64,000 bases of DNA from Fasciolopsis buskii. Lineage: Eukaryota; Platyhelminthes; Trematoda; Plagiorchiida; Fasciolidae. The stretch lies in NCBI GenBank assembly GCA_008360955.1, contig LUCM01010544.1, positions 42,720-106,719 of the forward strand, given 5' to 3'. The notes under the pieces were generated by a model. That model saw nothing but the letters and a program-made list of their open reading frames with translations. It was not told the DNA's origin and did no database searches. Below are positions 21,751 to 34,595 of this stretch, in pieces (positions within the stretch are counted from its first letter, which is position 1; every line of letters begins with the position of its first letter). A program made the translations under genes and the position numbers.

Positions 21751-23317
21751 CCGTAGAATCTAAGCATTAGTCCCGTTTTTCAATAACCCGCATGTCATTC
21801 TCCCACCTATCGGTCCACTTTGCCGGTGACTATGTATAAGAAACTTCCTATCAGCCTCAATCCACTGTATTCTATAATGTACTAACTGTACTGTTTTCCG
21901 TTCACAATCGAAAAGCGTGAATGAAATGTTTGCATCTCGTGACATATGTAAAACGTTCTGTTTTAGCAACGTTAACGGTCGTGAATTATTAATTGAGCTG
22001 AACGTTTTACAGTTATCTATGAAACTGTCTCTGTTGTTCCGACTGTATGTGTTATCCCGTCAGTATTGTAACACAAACTTTTCCCAGAATAGATGAGGTA
22101 TCTTAAATTTGCTTTGTACCGTCACGCCTTCCGTTACATTTTTGGGATTCTGACGTTCAAATAGAAATGAATCAAATATTTAATTGGGATGGATGGTTCA
22201 TGGGCATCCAAGGAGAAGCTCAGTGGAGCCCAAGGATTGCTCCCTCAAATATCACTCAACGTATGGAATGCGTGAACCATCGATTGTACCGATCGATGTG
22301 CTCTCGCGTTTGGGATTATATGTTCATGGGAAAACTATGTTACCCAATCACGTGGCCAAGATTCGGGTCATCAGACTTCAGTGTCCATTAAAATTTGGAC
22401 TGCTTTACTAGGTCATTGTCCAGTCTAGATTTTCCCCCTCGCTGGCTTCGACTTCAGTTCTAGTTGTCCAAAAATTAGGTTAATCGGTGTTCGGCCCAGA
22501 CCACGATATCTCATTACATCTCACGGTACTTTTGTTTATCACTGTTTGTTTTAAATAACTGATATAAAAACGCACGATTTTAGGCAATTAGCAGATAATT
22601 TGTTCAACCGTACGGTTAATTACCTTGACCATTATTTGTGCCTAATCACCGACACCTTTGCCAGACCCGATTTGTCGTTTTGGTTCTCACATGATTTGTC
22701 CAATCTCGTACAATAGTTTCCAGTTAGTTAATCACTCCGGTATCTTCTTTGTCGACAAACGAGTCCGATCTGCGGCCTTTTTTTCTCATTCCGCGATTTA
22801 TTGCAAATGAAATTCGCTAAACGGATTTCTAACAACCCAACACCGATCACCGAGACGGGAGACGGGATTGCTACGATTGCGTGGGCGGGGTGAGTAACCT
22901 GGCCAATTTCTACTCACTTTCCGTATCGGCTTATTGTATAAAATTTGGCAAAGTAGTCTAACTTCTGACAACTAAGTCTCACTGGAAAATAGCACAATCC
23001 TATTCCGTGTCCTATGTAGAATGTAATAGCACATGAGGTTGATTTCCGAGGGTCTATGACTTTCAGAAAACTAAGATTAGAAGATAAATAAACCTAAAAT
23101 TGGACACTGCTGATCTTCTTTCCACTATCCTGAAGATTGGTGTAACGAAACAACAATTTCGCGGATAGAAACAAGCAGTTGATTCTGCTGTTCTTTCCGA
23201 TTCCTGGAATCAGTCGCCGGTTGTACGCATTCCCAATTTCATAACCTCACAAATGCGACGAATTCTCATCCATACCAATCGTATTCATTAATTTTCAAGA
23301 AGCGAGCCAAGAGCACC
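21751..23317. other. unassigned sequence
   Basis: No gene or repeat recognised. Confidence 0.4.
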
Positions 23318-23490
23318 CCGCGGTGGCCGAGCGGATAAGGTCCTAGCGTTTGGACGCGAAGGTTGCGGGTTCGAATCCTCCCACCGACGGCCAACTTTCA
23401 TGCTTGGCAGCCCACTGTTGGCCGCAACCCAATTCCTGAAAGATGACGTATACTGTTACTTCATTAATAAAGGAAGTAAATGTTAAAAAG
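23318..23490 (+). mobile_element. SINE A, copy A5
   Basis: The best-preserved A box in the window ('ggtggccgagcgg') and B box ('gggttcgaatcc'), followed by 'cttggcagcccactgttgg', 'aattcctgaaagatgacg' and a tail ending 'aaggaagtaaatgttaaa'. Confidence 0.92.
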
Positions 23491-24709
23491 CGCGAGGAAG
23501 TTGAACGGAGAGATTCGAATTCCCGTCTGTTAGCCAACGACCTCAGCTTGGCCCAAGATGAAACGAGGTTTATTTCAACATCTAAGGTTGCGACCAGGAC
23601 CCGATAGGAATGGGCACACTATCTAACCGGTTGCGTTATTTTTCTACCCCACTCTACTTACATTCCAAGAATCAACTGTGCTTTTTCGGCCCTTTGGAAA
23701 TACAAACGACACGATAGAATGCTTGTAAAGTAAATTGAAGTACAAAATAAAATAAAATATTTTGAAAAGACGACGTCAAATTGTGAGCAAAAGTTCATAT
23801 TCGTCGGTGATGTTGACTCATCTACGTTTAAACCTAGTTTCCGATCGTACCTGTGTTAACAATACGTCTACAATTTCCCATGCAACCCGATTAAATCTGC
23901 CTGGCACGTCACATGGTGTCTCGAATGAAGTTGCTCGTAGATCACAAAGTTAAAAACACAAAAGATTCCTTTCAATAACCTTTTTGGAACTATTTAATCT
24001 CACACAAAAAATTGTCTATTTGTCAAGGAGGCAACGGGAGTTTAAAATAAAGAATAAAACTACAGGGTAGGAATCAAGTAAACTTTATTGATCTTCCACA
24101 CACAGGGATTTCTCGCGTGGAATGCACAGCGTTTCTCGTTCCAGCACCGTCACTCCACTTGGCTGGGTATTCGTGGCATGACGAGGCGTTACAGTTTGTT
24201 GAATTTATGGCCCACACATAATTCCACTTTCACTCCACACCTCTAAGTGACAACAAAAAGGCAGACGAGGTAAAAGAAAGTTTTGAGAAAAGCAACCGGG
24301 GTAAGAAATTTTCAATGAAGTGTCTTTTGAACACGCGACAGATTGACTATTTGTGTATTCATTTCAACTTACTATTAGATATCTATGTGTGCGAACGATA
24401 AAAGAATTAATGTTCAACGAAAATATCCACGTATTCAAGTGGAATGCCAAGGTGGGCAAAACGCTGCTACATGAGATAGTTTGCTTGATGACCAGCGGAC
24501 ATGAATTTAATTTACTCAGCCCCGTGTATTTGCTTATTCCAGGTCCTTAACGACATTACTGTTAGACCGTTTCACCAACATTTCAGATGCTTTTTATTCG
24601 TACTGTTCTTCCGCCTCACCTATCCGCCACAGGCATTCATAACCTATTAACTAGTTAGAGCCTCTGGTCAGTTGTTTAACTATACTGCTGATGTTACACT
24701 GTCTGACTG

Positions 24710-24752
<43 letters not shown>

Positions 24753-24840
24753 AGCTGCTTTTTGGAGTAACGACTTTCAAATTTTTCCTCCAACATTTCC
24801 TTTATTTGTAACTTTTCTGTACCATATAGTCTAAATATTT
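23491..24840. other. unassigned sequence with a (CT)n(CA)n microsatellite
   Basis: (CT)n at 24710-24734 runs directly into (CA)n at 24735-24752. Frames at 23762-23953 and 24353-24550 (+) are unrecognised. Confidence 0.45.
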
Positions 24841-25010
24841 TATCTTTTATCTTTTACTTCCTTTATTAATGAAACAACAATGCACATCAATTTTCAGGAA
24901 GGGGCCCGTGGCCGGCAGAGGGCTGCCAAGTGGGGAAGTTGACCGGCGGTAGGAGGATTCGAACCCGCAACCTTTTGGTCCAAACGTCACGACCTTATCC
25001 GTTTAACCAA
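24841..25010 (-). mobile_element. SINE A, copy A6
   Basis: Reverse orientation: tail 'tatcttttatcttttacttc', body 'cggcagagggctgccaag', B box 'ggattcgaacccgcaacc', degraded A box 'ccgtttaaccaacac'. Confidence 0.92.
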
Positions 25011-25665
25011 CACATGCAATTGTTTCGAATGTTTGCTCATTCTTTCTTTTTGTCTCTATCGATCTGCCTGTACATCTGAACTGGAGCTCCACTAACATGT
25101 TTGATTGTATAAAATATCAAACGGATTTTAATGACGGAGGCTTACTTCTCATATTTTCATTTGTGAAATTAAACTTTCGACATTGTAAGGTGAAACAAAG
25201 CACCTCCTGTCATTTCGGATACCTGCATGTTTTATTCCAATCCTTCGTAACCGGTATCCCTTGAAATTCTCGGTCCCCGGGGATTGTCATTCATTGGTCG
25301 TGTGTCTTTCATACGACTAAACGAATTGTCCATTAAATTTACTGATCAAAACTTATTTACCGGTAAAACTTTTGTTCACAAGATGTTTTCCGATCTCACT
25401 CATTCTGACCATAGTGAACTATCAAAGTTTATTTATCATATTTTAACACGATCCTTTTTCGTTCAATAAAATTCAGAACCAATATCTTTGATTTACACAG
25501 TGTCAAACCGGGATCACGTTTCAGCCGAGTTGGCAAGCAATGTATCACAGATCATTCAGCGGACGTGTTTTTTCTTCCCATCGTCACAAGTTGACTTGTA
25601 TAAATGTCGAAATTCTTCGTTATTGGTTTTCCCTGAGGTGTGACACTTGTGTGCACACCTTCAAC
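25011..25665. other. unassigned sequence
   Basis: No gene or repeat recognised. Confidence 0.4.
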
Positions 25666-25805
25666 AAACAATACAATACAGTACAATACAATACAATACA
25701 ATACAATACAACACAATACAATACAATGCAATACAATACAGTTTCATACGATGTGATGCAATAAAATGAAATTCGTTACAATACAATATAATACAATTCA
25801 GTACA
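25666..25805. repeat. (AATAC)n pentanucleotide microsatellite
   Basis: Nearly perfect AATAC units run to about 25745 and continue degenerately to about 25805 with G substitutions. Confidence 0.93.
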
Positions 25806-26099
25806 GTACGACATCATCACTGTGGAAATTACCTGAGCATCGACGGTGATGAGTGACTGAATTTGAGTTTTTGTTTTTCCAACTTATACGTCCTGGTTTT
25901 GTTGTTCATCGAATGGTTGCAAAAACAAAAACAACTGCACTTGACATTATCCGGAGTGAACAGATGAACATTGTAGACCTCGTTGTAGATCTCCTTGCAT
26001 GAGTTCGGCCCTCGGACTTCAAAGCAAATCTAAGATCAAACGGACTTAACAATTCGTGTTGGTCAAATTTCCTAGGTTTTCATGGGATCCTGGTTTCAT

Positions 26100-26215
26100 T
26101 AACAGTCGAGGTGAAATCGTCAGTACACGTACCGTGGCTGGCGATGAAATGTTTGCGGCCTAAACGTCATATTCAGCGATCCAAATACCGTGAAAACATA
26201 CCTACAAGTCACGAC
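26100..26215 (+). repeat. repeat D, copy D1 (part of the X family)
   Basis: 'ggcgatgaaatgtttgcggc' and 'attcagcgatccaaatacc' match 34515-34595 and the reverse of 41672-41760. An inverted scrap, 'cagtcgaggtgaaatcgtc', precedes it. Confidence 0.65.
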
Positions 26216-28101
26216 AATCTGCACACCGGGTTTGAGTACAGCACAAAAAACCCACATCAGGGTTACACACACACACACACAAACGTCCGTACAAACTTTA
26301 TTAGCCGTAGGGTCGTAGAAGGCTAGCTGATATGGGAAATTATCCTCGCTGATGTATAATCGCTCAAATCACTTAATAATACTACTGGATCAATCAATAG
26401 CTATAAATCGTGTTCAAAACGTCTATAGTACTTAAATTATCTACAAGCAGTAATTTGTCAGGATCCCCGAATTGCTGCGAACCAGCAGTCTAGGTTAGAG
26501 TAAACAGATAATTGATAGGCACCACATCACATGACGAGATCCAATGAGTAGTTGATTACTTGCTCGATTAGTTTGACAGCTCCGATTAGTCCCATGTTTT
26601 CCTATTGTTGAGATAACTGTTACGATCACGTGATGAGCGATTTCCAAACCACAATTGACTTGGTCTCCCTAGAATTCTTTGACTGGAACGAATTTAAAAT
26701 CTGTGCAATTAAATCTATCAGCGTGTAAAATCAAAAAACAACGAAAACGGATTTCATTTTCCGGGTAAAAAACGTTAAATATGACTAATTATGCTATCTG
26801 TAGGAATTTTATTTTTATTTTTCTGTCTTTATTTTCATGTTGCTAATTGAGCGAAGCGTTTTTTTTTTGGTTTTTCGACCTCACACTGAGATATCACTTT
26901 TAATTGTAGGCTAGAACAAGATTTTTTGGAACTCGTTTCACGAGACCTGTTACACTTTTTGTGTCCTGTCTTATCAACAGCTCCGGGTCAACTAGATCCT
27001 GTCTATTTTGTCCTTGTTCTCACTCCCTCTCTCTCTCTCGCTCTCTCTCTCTCGCTCGTTTGCTGTCACACTTGTTTATCTAGATTGGTTGAAATCTTAA
27101 CGTCTGTCTGCCTAAAGCCTAGACTGGCCGGAAGCACTTTTACATTGCTAACCCTGACCTTGACGTGACCTTGACTCCAAAAATATCAGTATGAACCGAA
27201 GTGACCGTCTACTTACAATTGGAATAGTTGACCGAAACGATTTCAGGCTATCCGGTTTTTTTTCTCCTGGAAATTAATAGCCAGGAAACAAGTGGGACGA
27301 GGTTTTCAAACCCCGAAACAATGGGGTTGCAATTGATGGGTCCCCCCGGGGACTGCTGACCAGTGGGGCAGTGGAAAACTGTCGTTTGGTGAAATATTTC
27401 CCCCAAAAATGTGGAATTTTTGTTTTTGTTGAGAGAGTGAAAATTTATCAAAACCGATTTTCAAACCCTTGGTTTCAGTTGCACCGGTCTTGTTTTATGC
27501 CGCGGTGAAAATGCTGTTTTAAAGGGAAGTTCAACCCACGTCGTCAGGACTCGAGGATCGTTAAATTCATCATATTTTTCAATTGTTGGATAAGTTTTTA
27601 GCGCGGAAACATGACATTGGGCATAGTTTTGCAATAAGTTAGTGTACATTTGTGTTTCACAGTTCAACTGGTTGAGATGGTCATCTCAGTGGGAAATTTG
27701 CAGCGTCACGTGATCACGGTTAAGAACGTCCCTAAAACTGAGTAACACTGTTAGCTCAAGATTCTGTCCTTTGAAAGTTTTCAAGATTGACTCATTCCGA
27801 AAGCATTATGGTCTAATCTACCGCCGCATTTCGTTACAAATACAACTGAGCGGAGTGGTCAGTGTTCACGCACGGATGATGTTACCTCGGCTGGTGATAA
27901 ATTCGGTCGCGATTATCAAACTTACAAGTGGGATTTGATTTACAAGAATTCGAGTTCATTTTCCAGAGACACAATCTACTTGCGCGAATCACATGGCTTC
28001 ATATTCTCGATTTCATGTAACCACTAAGACCGGATTTCCTTACTGAATGTTTTTCGAAGTAGGCATCGGTAAAACTATCAGTCAAACTGGTATGAAGTGC
28101 C

Positions 28102-28135
<34 letters not shown>

Positions 28136-28356
28136 TGCGTACGCGATAAAAAGGAGTGGGTGATGCGAGAAGAAACATTTGGTACAGATAAACGACTTCA
28201 AATTAGATGTACTCCTCTGTGACATGTTACGATCAACTGCGTGAAACGAATTACCATTTTGAACGGAGGTTTACTGTTCTCCTACCGTTTGCCAGAATAA
28301 ATCAAGATGTTGCATAATCCTGTCAGTTTCCCGATCAACTTGATCTTATCATGCAG
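26216..28356. other. unassigned sequence with microsatellites
   Basis: (CA)n at 26268-26281, (CT)n at 27023-27056 and (GT)n at 28104-28132. No recognised coding sequence. Confidence 0.45.
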
Positions 28357-28558
28357 GAATGGATCTGTATTTTACCCGATAGTGAAAGTATCTTCTCCTG
28401 GCGAATTGTCACGAGCATTCCAACCTGATGATATACACGTTTATAACGTAACAAGCATGATACATAATCGTGTGTTAGAAATGTACACTTCTCTCGTCAA
28501 GTTTGCAATCCTTAGCGATCCATTCGAAAATGAACCTAATCGTTATTGTTTCGTTTAC
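28357..28558 (+). CDS. candidate exon, product unknown
   Basis: Within a 115-codon open frame, an acceptor-like 'cttatcatgcag' precedes 28357 and a weak donor 'gtggtc' follows 28558. The translation is of mixed composition ('GELSRAFQPDDIHVYNVTSM', then 'FAILSDPFENEPNRYCFVY') and looks more protein-like than neighbouring frames, but I recognise no family. The donor is poor, so either the exon end or the whole call may be wrong. Confidence 0.25.
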
Positions 28559-29934
28559 GTGGTCACGATTGACTGTCCGTGTGTCGTTCTTTCGCGATTG
28601 TCTCAACTTCGATTCTGCATATTCCGTGCTGTCAAATGCGTTATGATCAAATGATCTGGATGAATGAAGGAAGCCTTGAAATCAAGAACAAGAAATCCAA
28701 GCTAGTTTAACATGTTTTGGTTTCAAATGTCACCTGTTTGAGAAGAAATGTCACAAGATCACAAGTCATCGGAATTATAGAGAGGTGGATATGCCACAGA
28801 GTTTTCGCTAGTCCCTTCTATCCATTATCTGTCACTGAGAGAAGCGCATGCCGAGGAAATCGTACTGCGGGCATGCCTCACACATGTCCCAAACTCGTTA
28901 AGCCAGTTCCATTCATCGTCAGTCCAAATGACTCAGTTCTACAAATCAGGAGTCCATACTTGACCCCAGCATAGTTAACAGATTTCATTCGTTGTATTCT
29001 ACCCATACTATGAAGATGATAGCGCTAAGCAACCACAAGCTTCGCACATCTTCCGCTCTCAGACACCATGTTTCTGAGCCGCTTGGATCAGCCAATCTAA
29101 CTATTGCTGGGAAAACTTGATCTCTGACCGACAGGCAGCTGTTGCGCGGACACCATTAGCGTTGGTAATGAGTAAATACCCTTGGATCTTTGATAATAAG
29201 CAACAGAATGTCATTCTGTTTTATAACGGCCAGTTGAGTTGTATTAACCCAGACACCAAAATGTATCCACGTTATCTGGTTAGTCTCCCGGACGAATGAG
29301 GTCAGTTCTGTAAATCTATCGTTCACGTCTAAGATGCAAACTTAAGCTAAGTTTCAACTTACTTCGTCCATGATTCAAGAACCCAAATTCGTCCGCATAT
29401 TCTACATTGGACAGTTTCTTGTGTGAGTGAAGCTAGAGCTATCTTCTTAGTCCTCCCAGTTGCAAGTTTGAAAAATCGGGAAGGAGATTCGGAAACTGTG
29501 AAAAACAAGTCCTATTGGTGAACACGATTGCAAGATTGCCGAATTCCCGAGCTCGGCTTCCACTTCCTGCAAAAATATTTTAGTAATAGGAAATTCATCT
29601 CTCCGGCACACCCTCCCAATGGAATGCAGCTCAACATACCCATACAACTGGTTGGGACCGACCTTGCTTTCAGATGAAGAAAAATAAAGATTATAGGTCT
29701 ACGGAAAGTGTGTCGTATTTTAGTGAGCCCCGGAGGAGCCATTCTGTCTCTTCAGTAACAAACAATATAATCGCTAATAACTAACTGGTAAGTAGTATGG
29801 ACAAGTCTTGATATAACTCGTTTTTTGAAGCATAAGGGCTCTAACTAGCGGATGAATGCACAAATACAATAAACAGACAAAGATGCCTAAGTCCATTGGT
29901 ATTGGTGCATGCGGAATCGACCAGCTGCACACAA
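28559..29934. other. unassigned sequence
   Basis: Open frames at 28717-28974 and 29117-29299 (+) are unrecognised. The latter ('NVILFYNGQLSCINPDTKMY') might contain a short exon. Confidence 0.3.
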
Positions 29935-30085
29935 ATCGGCAGTGGTCACGTGGTCATCATCGCACCGTCTCGATCTGACAGTGAGGGGTTCGAGCCCACT
30001 TAGCGTCAGTCCACTTTCCAATTTGTTAGCTTTTCGTTGGTGGGCGTCTCTTCGTAAAAATGATGTACGCCAGGGTTTCATTATT
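29935..30085 (+). mobile_element. divergent SINE A-like element (A7)
   Basis: tRNA-like organisation is kept ('agtggtcacgtggtcat' as A-box region, 'ggggttcgagcccact' as B box), followed by 'tgatgtacgccagggtttca', the counterpart of the SINE A 'tgatgtacattgttatttca'. The body differs clearly from all other copies, so it may represent a separate, older subfamily. Confidence 0.65.
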
Positions 30086-31849
30086 CAGAAATGGTAATAG
30101 ATCAATGGTACAACTTACTGTTGGTTGAGATCTCGCACGACAATCCACTCCTGGTTGTTGCGTTCAGGACAATCCCAGCGCCAGTGTAACCACTTGTGTT
30201 CGAAATAAGACCACTTAGCGCACCAGGACTAAAGCATGAGGCTGATTTTGTGTCCACGGGACGAAAGTTATTGGCAAAGTGGGATCATGTATGTTCATTT
30301 TAGAGAAGTGCTTTGCATCAGTTTCAGACGTTTCTTGGTTTCTAACCAGGTCATCTTGTTACCGTATTTGACTTAGTTTGTGCATTTCGGATGCATCTAA
30401 TTGAAATAAAATTTCGAAATGGAGCAAAATGCCGAGTTTTTTCTGCTCTCATCACATTATTATCAGCCGGATAGATTGCTTCTGGTGCAAAGACTTTCCA
30501 TGGCAACTTGTAATGACGCTGCATGAGAAAAACGACAGATATTGGGATTTTCCAAAGAAAACGGACTGGAGGTATTTAGGCGAATGGCATTTCGCGGCTC
30601 CTCACACAGCGCAAGGGGTTCTTTTCCGAAAACAAGAACGGAGCCAGTAGGTAGAATATTTGGCTCACATTCCGTCCAAGTGTACGCATCCGGCACAAGA
30701 ATTGTGATTAGTAACTCACTTATCACTTCATTCATTCTGCTCGAGGCGGTGGACAGCGCCTTCTTGATTACCCTATCCCAATGACCGATGGAATATGGAA
30801 TCATTTGATATTGTTTAGTTTATGGAAAAAAGACGAGTCGATAAGCTCATCGGGAGCACAATTGGAACTTACAACCAAAACCTTTGATTCTAACAGTAAA
30901 CCAAGTCGAGACTTGGATGAATGGAAGTTCGAACGAATTGTTTGATAAAACCAACCCCAAATGGGAAGATTTAGCGAATAACCGTTGACATTCTTGGTAT
31001 GATTGGATCTTTAACCATACTGTTTAGTTCTTTAGATCACCAGTGGGGGTACACAAGCCGTTTAACCATATCAAGAAGCAACCACATTGGGACACTAACA
31101 ATAGAGCTCTATGCAGTGTATCGATTTATCCGCTGACAGACAAAATGCGTACCGAGAAATAAAACCATCACTGTGAATACAGCTCTCGTTTTCACCATGG
31201 CTATAACTTAATTCGGTTGCGGCTCCAAATTGATTGCCTTGCTTGTCTTCTACGCACATCTTTTGTTTTGTTTATTGATTGAAACAACTTAGCCATATTT
31301 TCTTCAATATAGTCCAGCTCGAATAACGATGACAACTAAAACTGTCGATTAAAATTAGTTTGTCTTAATCACATATTATAATCAGTACAAAAATGTCGTA
31401 ACAGCAATGCCTAGATCGGGATTTTATATGACTTTGTGTTCGTGAGTAGCTGTACCCGAGGAGGATATGATCACTTGGTATGTCAAGTCTCATCCAAAAG
31501 ACCTAGGAGATGAAATATCGTTCCTCGATTGGAAACAAGTTACGTGACTTTCAGATTGTCCTATTGGTCTCTGAGTAAGAGGTTTGGGGCAAGGCCTGTC
31601 TAAGTCGAACTTTCCATTTTGACATGGGCACAATTTTAGTATCACGCTCGCAAAGGCATCGTGGATCCTGATGGATAGCCGAAGACATGAATATAGAGAA
31701 TAGATAAGTTATCACATGTGGTTAACCAAAAGTATTGCTTCTTTCTCATCTCTTTTCTAGTTCATCGTTTTCGCTCTTTGTCATAATTACCAGCCCCTGT
31801 GATTTGTACATAGATTTGTTCCGAGACATATTTATATATATGTGCGTGT
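30086..31849. other. unassigned sequence
   Basis: No gene or repeat recognised. Confidence 0.4.
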
Positions 31850-32191
31850 ATCTCACCAGAATCGAATCTGTAGCATCAAGAATGTGCATGGAAGCTCTTC
31901 GTCGAAGAGTCCACGGAAGAACCACAGTTGTGATTCGTTGGTAATTCTTTGTCAGTGGGCTGAGCCAACCTTAGAAACGAGGGCAGAATGCCTCAGAATA
32001 TACATATGCATATATAGATATTGTAAGTAGGATCTTGTTGAGTAAACAAAATTTTCCCGGGAGCACACGACCGGTTTCGCGGTTATTGTCGCTCGTCGGG
32101 TATGCGTACCCGAAGCTCTCTTGTCCAACCATCCACATACCTGTACACTCTGAATTGATATTGCTCACCAGAATTGAATCTGTAGCATTAT
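31850..32191 (-). repeat. direct-repeat-flanked unit with a hammerhead-like motif
   Basis: 'ctcaccagaatcgaatctgt' at 31853 recurs as 'ctcaccagaattgaatctgt' at 32166, about 313 bases apart, each followed by 'agcat' and an AT-rich stretch. Between them, the minus strand of 32069-32100 reads CCGACGA, a GCG/CGC hairpin, then GAAACCGG. The arrangement resembles one repeat unit bounded by parts of its neighbours. Confidence 0.5.
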
Positions 32192-34149
32192 GTATATGTA
32201 TATATATGTATGTAATGTAACTGGAATGCGTTTGGAATAATTTTTTTCTATTTGGCAAGCAGCTGTATCCCAAGTGTGGCGTGGAACTAGAGACAAAATC
32301 TGAGCTATTCTAATAAAGAGAACGACAACGAACACTTAGTTGAAAATGAAACCATCCAATACCGGAATCTTACAACACTTGACTACTTGTGACTAAGTGC
32401 TGACATATCGTATGGACAAATTTCAATGAAATTTACATTTTTTTCTTTCTAAAAGCTACTTGTATTCTACGCGACATGTTAGACGATGTTCACAAAGAGT
32501 TGCTACGAGACTGAAGTGATTGGAACGAATAAAGCTTGAAGATATCGAAAAATTGTCGTCATTATCAACTGGACAGTGATTGGAAACACACGAGTAAATA
32601 TGATTTTGGAAAATCTTGAAGGCTATTGCAAGATCAGCACTTCTAGACAAAGTGGTAGGAAGAAGCGTAAACAGCAAACTGGAGAGTGCGGCAGACCGGA
32701 AGTACACAAACACACACGCACACATGCACACACACATATACAAAAGCATACACGGTGACTAACTTGTGCATTAACACCGGATTCACTCGGATAACGACAA
32801 AAAATTCCACATACGAGTTATATTCCCGAGGATTTAAACCCACTGCAAACAAAGCGGGACTAAAAAACACCAGAAGAAGTCTGTCATTTCAAAATTTTCC
32901 GGCAAGACGGGTATCAAAGGAATTGCAAACTAAGACCCAAGCACGAGAGGAAGTGAAAGGAATAACATACTGCGTAAGAAAAAACTGATGTGAACGGGAC
33001 ATGTTCGTCGGAGACTTCACACAGAAGCTATAGAACCGTCAAAATACTAGGGAACCAACACTGAAACGGAAACAAGGTTGACAGACAGACGAATGCAGAA
33101 AGATCATGTACGAAATGTGTGATCACATCGATTAGATTTGAAAAATAGCGGATGGTTGTATGCAAAAAGACAAGCTCGTCGTGACCTGAGGACACGATCC
33201 GCCGGAGTTTGTTATATTCATTTGAGACGATCACGAAGGAGGACACGCGGTCGGTCGAGAGTAGCGTCAAGATATATGGGTGAATTTTCGAAAGCTTGAA
33301 ACATTGTAAAGAAATTAATTAATTGACACCTCAATTTAGGTCACTTTACGCGGGTCCAGTAAGGGTTGAAAAGAACCGCTGAATTGAGAAATTGTCGAAA
33401 CGAAGTAGTGGGCGTGAGCTACCTCGAGCCGGGTCCACATGTACGAATTGTTTCAATCGGCAAATTAACGGACTGGGTTCAATGAATGTCAACAAACTCC
33501 AAAGACAACGATCACTTCGCCCAGTTTCGCAGTTCAGCTTTTAGGGTCCAAGGTGTTTTTAGAATAGATCAAGCACCAAAGTTCAGGATCGAACTTTGAC
33601 GTAAATATAAAAAAATGCATAATTACAGAAAGTCACACTCAACTAAACTTACGAGTAGCGATTATCTTCTACATTTCAAAATCACAAATGTCATGGAAAT
33701 TATTTCCTAGTCACGTGATCTGGATCACATCCATGACTAAGAGAGCATTCTTACGCAGATTAGTCAGCAGCTAGTTAATTCCTCGTCAAGTGATCTCCTA
33801 GTAGCCTTAGTAGGCGATCATCCAGTCGATGCATTTGTGACACAGCCACGCTAGGAATCATTGTCTTATTTCGTTTTATAGTTGACTTATATTTGTTCTC
33901 GTTGATCTTGTGGAGGACTTCAAGACTTCAAAAACTCAGCTCGTGAAACGTTCACAAGTGGCCCCATCCCCGGATGCCTGACTCATTTGAGTGGCTTTCA
34001 TCAATTGCGCTACATTATATATTGTAAATCGCGTTGGTCTATGACCACCGCCGTTAGTTCTTAGAATAGCCAGTGAGAGTAATTATTATTCGGTAACTAG
34101 TTGATTGTCTGAGGCACGTTTGTTTAAGTGAATGTGGTCCTACGGTGCT
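32192..34149. other. unassigned sequence with (CA)n tract
   Basis: An interrupted (CA)n lies at about 32705-32748. No recognised gene. Confidence 0.4.
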
Positions 34150-34330
34150 ATGGCCGGCAGTGGCCAAGCGGATAAGATCCCGGCGTTTGGACGTGGAGGT
34201 TGCGGGTTCGAGTCCTTCCACCGCCGGTCAACGTCCCCGCTTGGCAGCCCTCTGTTGGCCGTGGCCCCCTTCCTGAAAATTGATGTACATTGTTTTTTCA
34301 TTAATAAGAGAAGTAAAATATGAAAGATAT
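34150..34330 (+). mobile_element. SINE A, copy A8
   Basis: A complete copy with a paired acceptor-like end ('ggccggcagtgg' with 'ccaccgccgg'), B box 'gggttcgagtcc', body 'cttggcagccctctgttggc' and tail 'ttcattaataagagaagta'. Confidence 0.93.
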
Positions 34331-34514
34331 CTAATCCTTGCCCTCGGGGAACGTGGCCTACCACTGGTTCAGTGATCTCACTAACTAGATCAACTCCACC
34401 TTCTTCCCAATTGGCTTTGTTCGACAGCAGACGCTTGCCAACCAAACCGCATTCGACTTCTGTTCCTTAATCGGGACTCCGAAAATAAGTCAATATGCGA
34501 GATGCACACTGACG

Positions 34515-34595
34515 TTGTCGTCTCGAAGAGAAATGAAATGTTTGCAACATAAGCACCCAATTCAGCGATCAGAACATGTTAACGTCAATTGCAGG
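34515..34595 (+). repeat. repeat D, copy D2
   Basis: 'gaaatgaaatgtttgcaac' and 'aattcagcgatcagaacatg' match D1 and D3. Only the distal part of the family is kept. Confidence 0.55.

Noticed and set aside
23318..23395. tRNA-Leu/Ser-like gene
   Set aside because: It has A and B boxes and a paired acceptor stem, but the same sequence heads more than a dozen dispersed elements with a common tail, so it is a SINE head.
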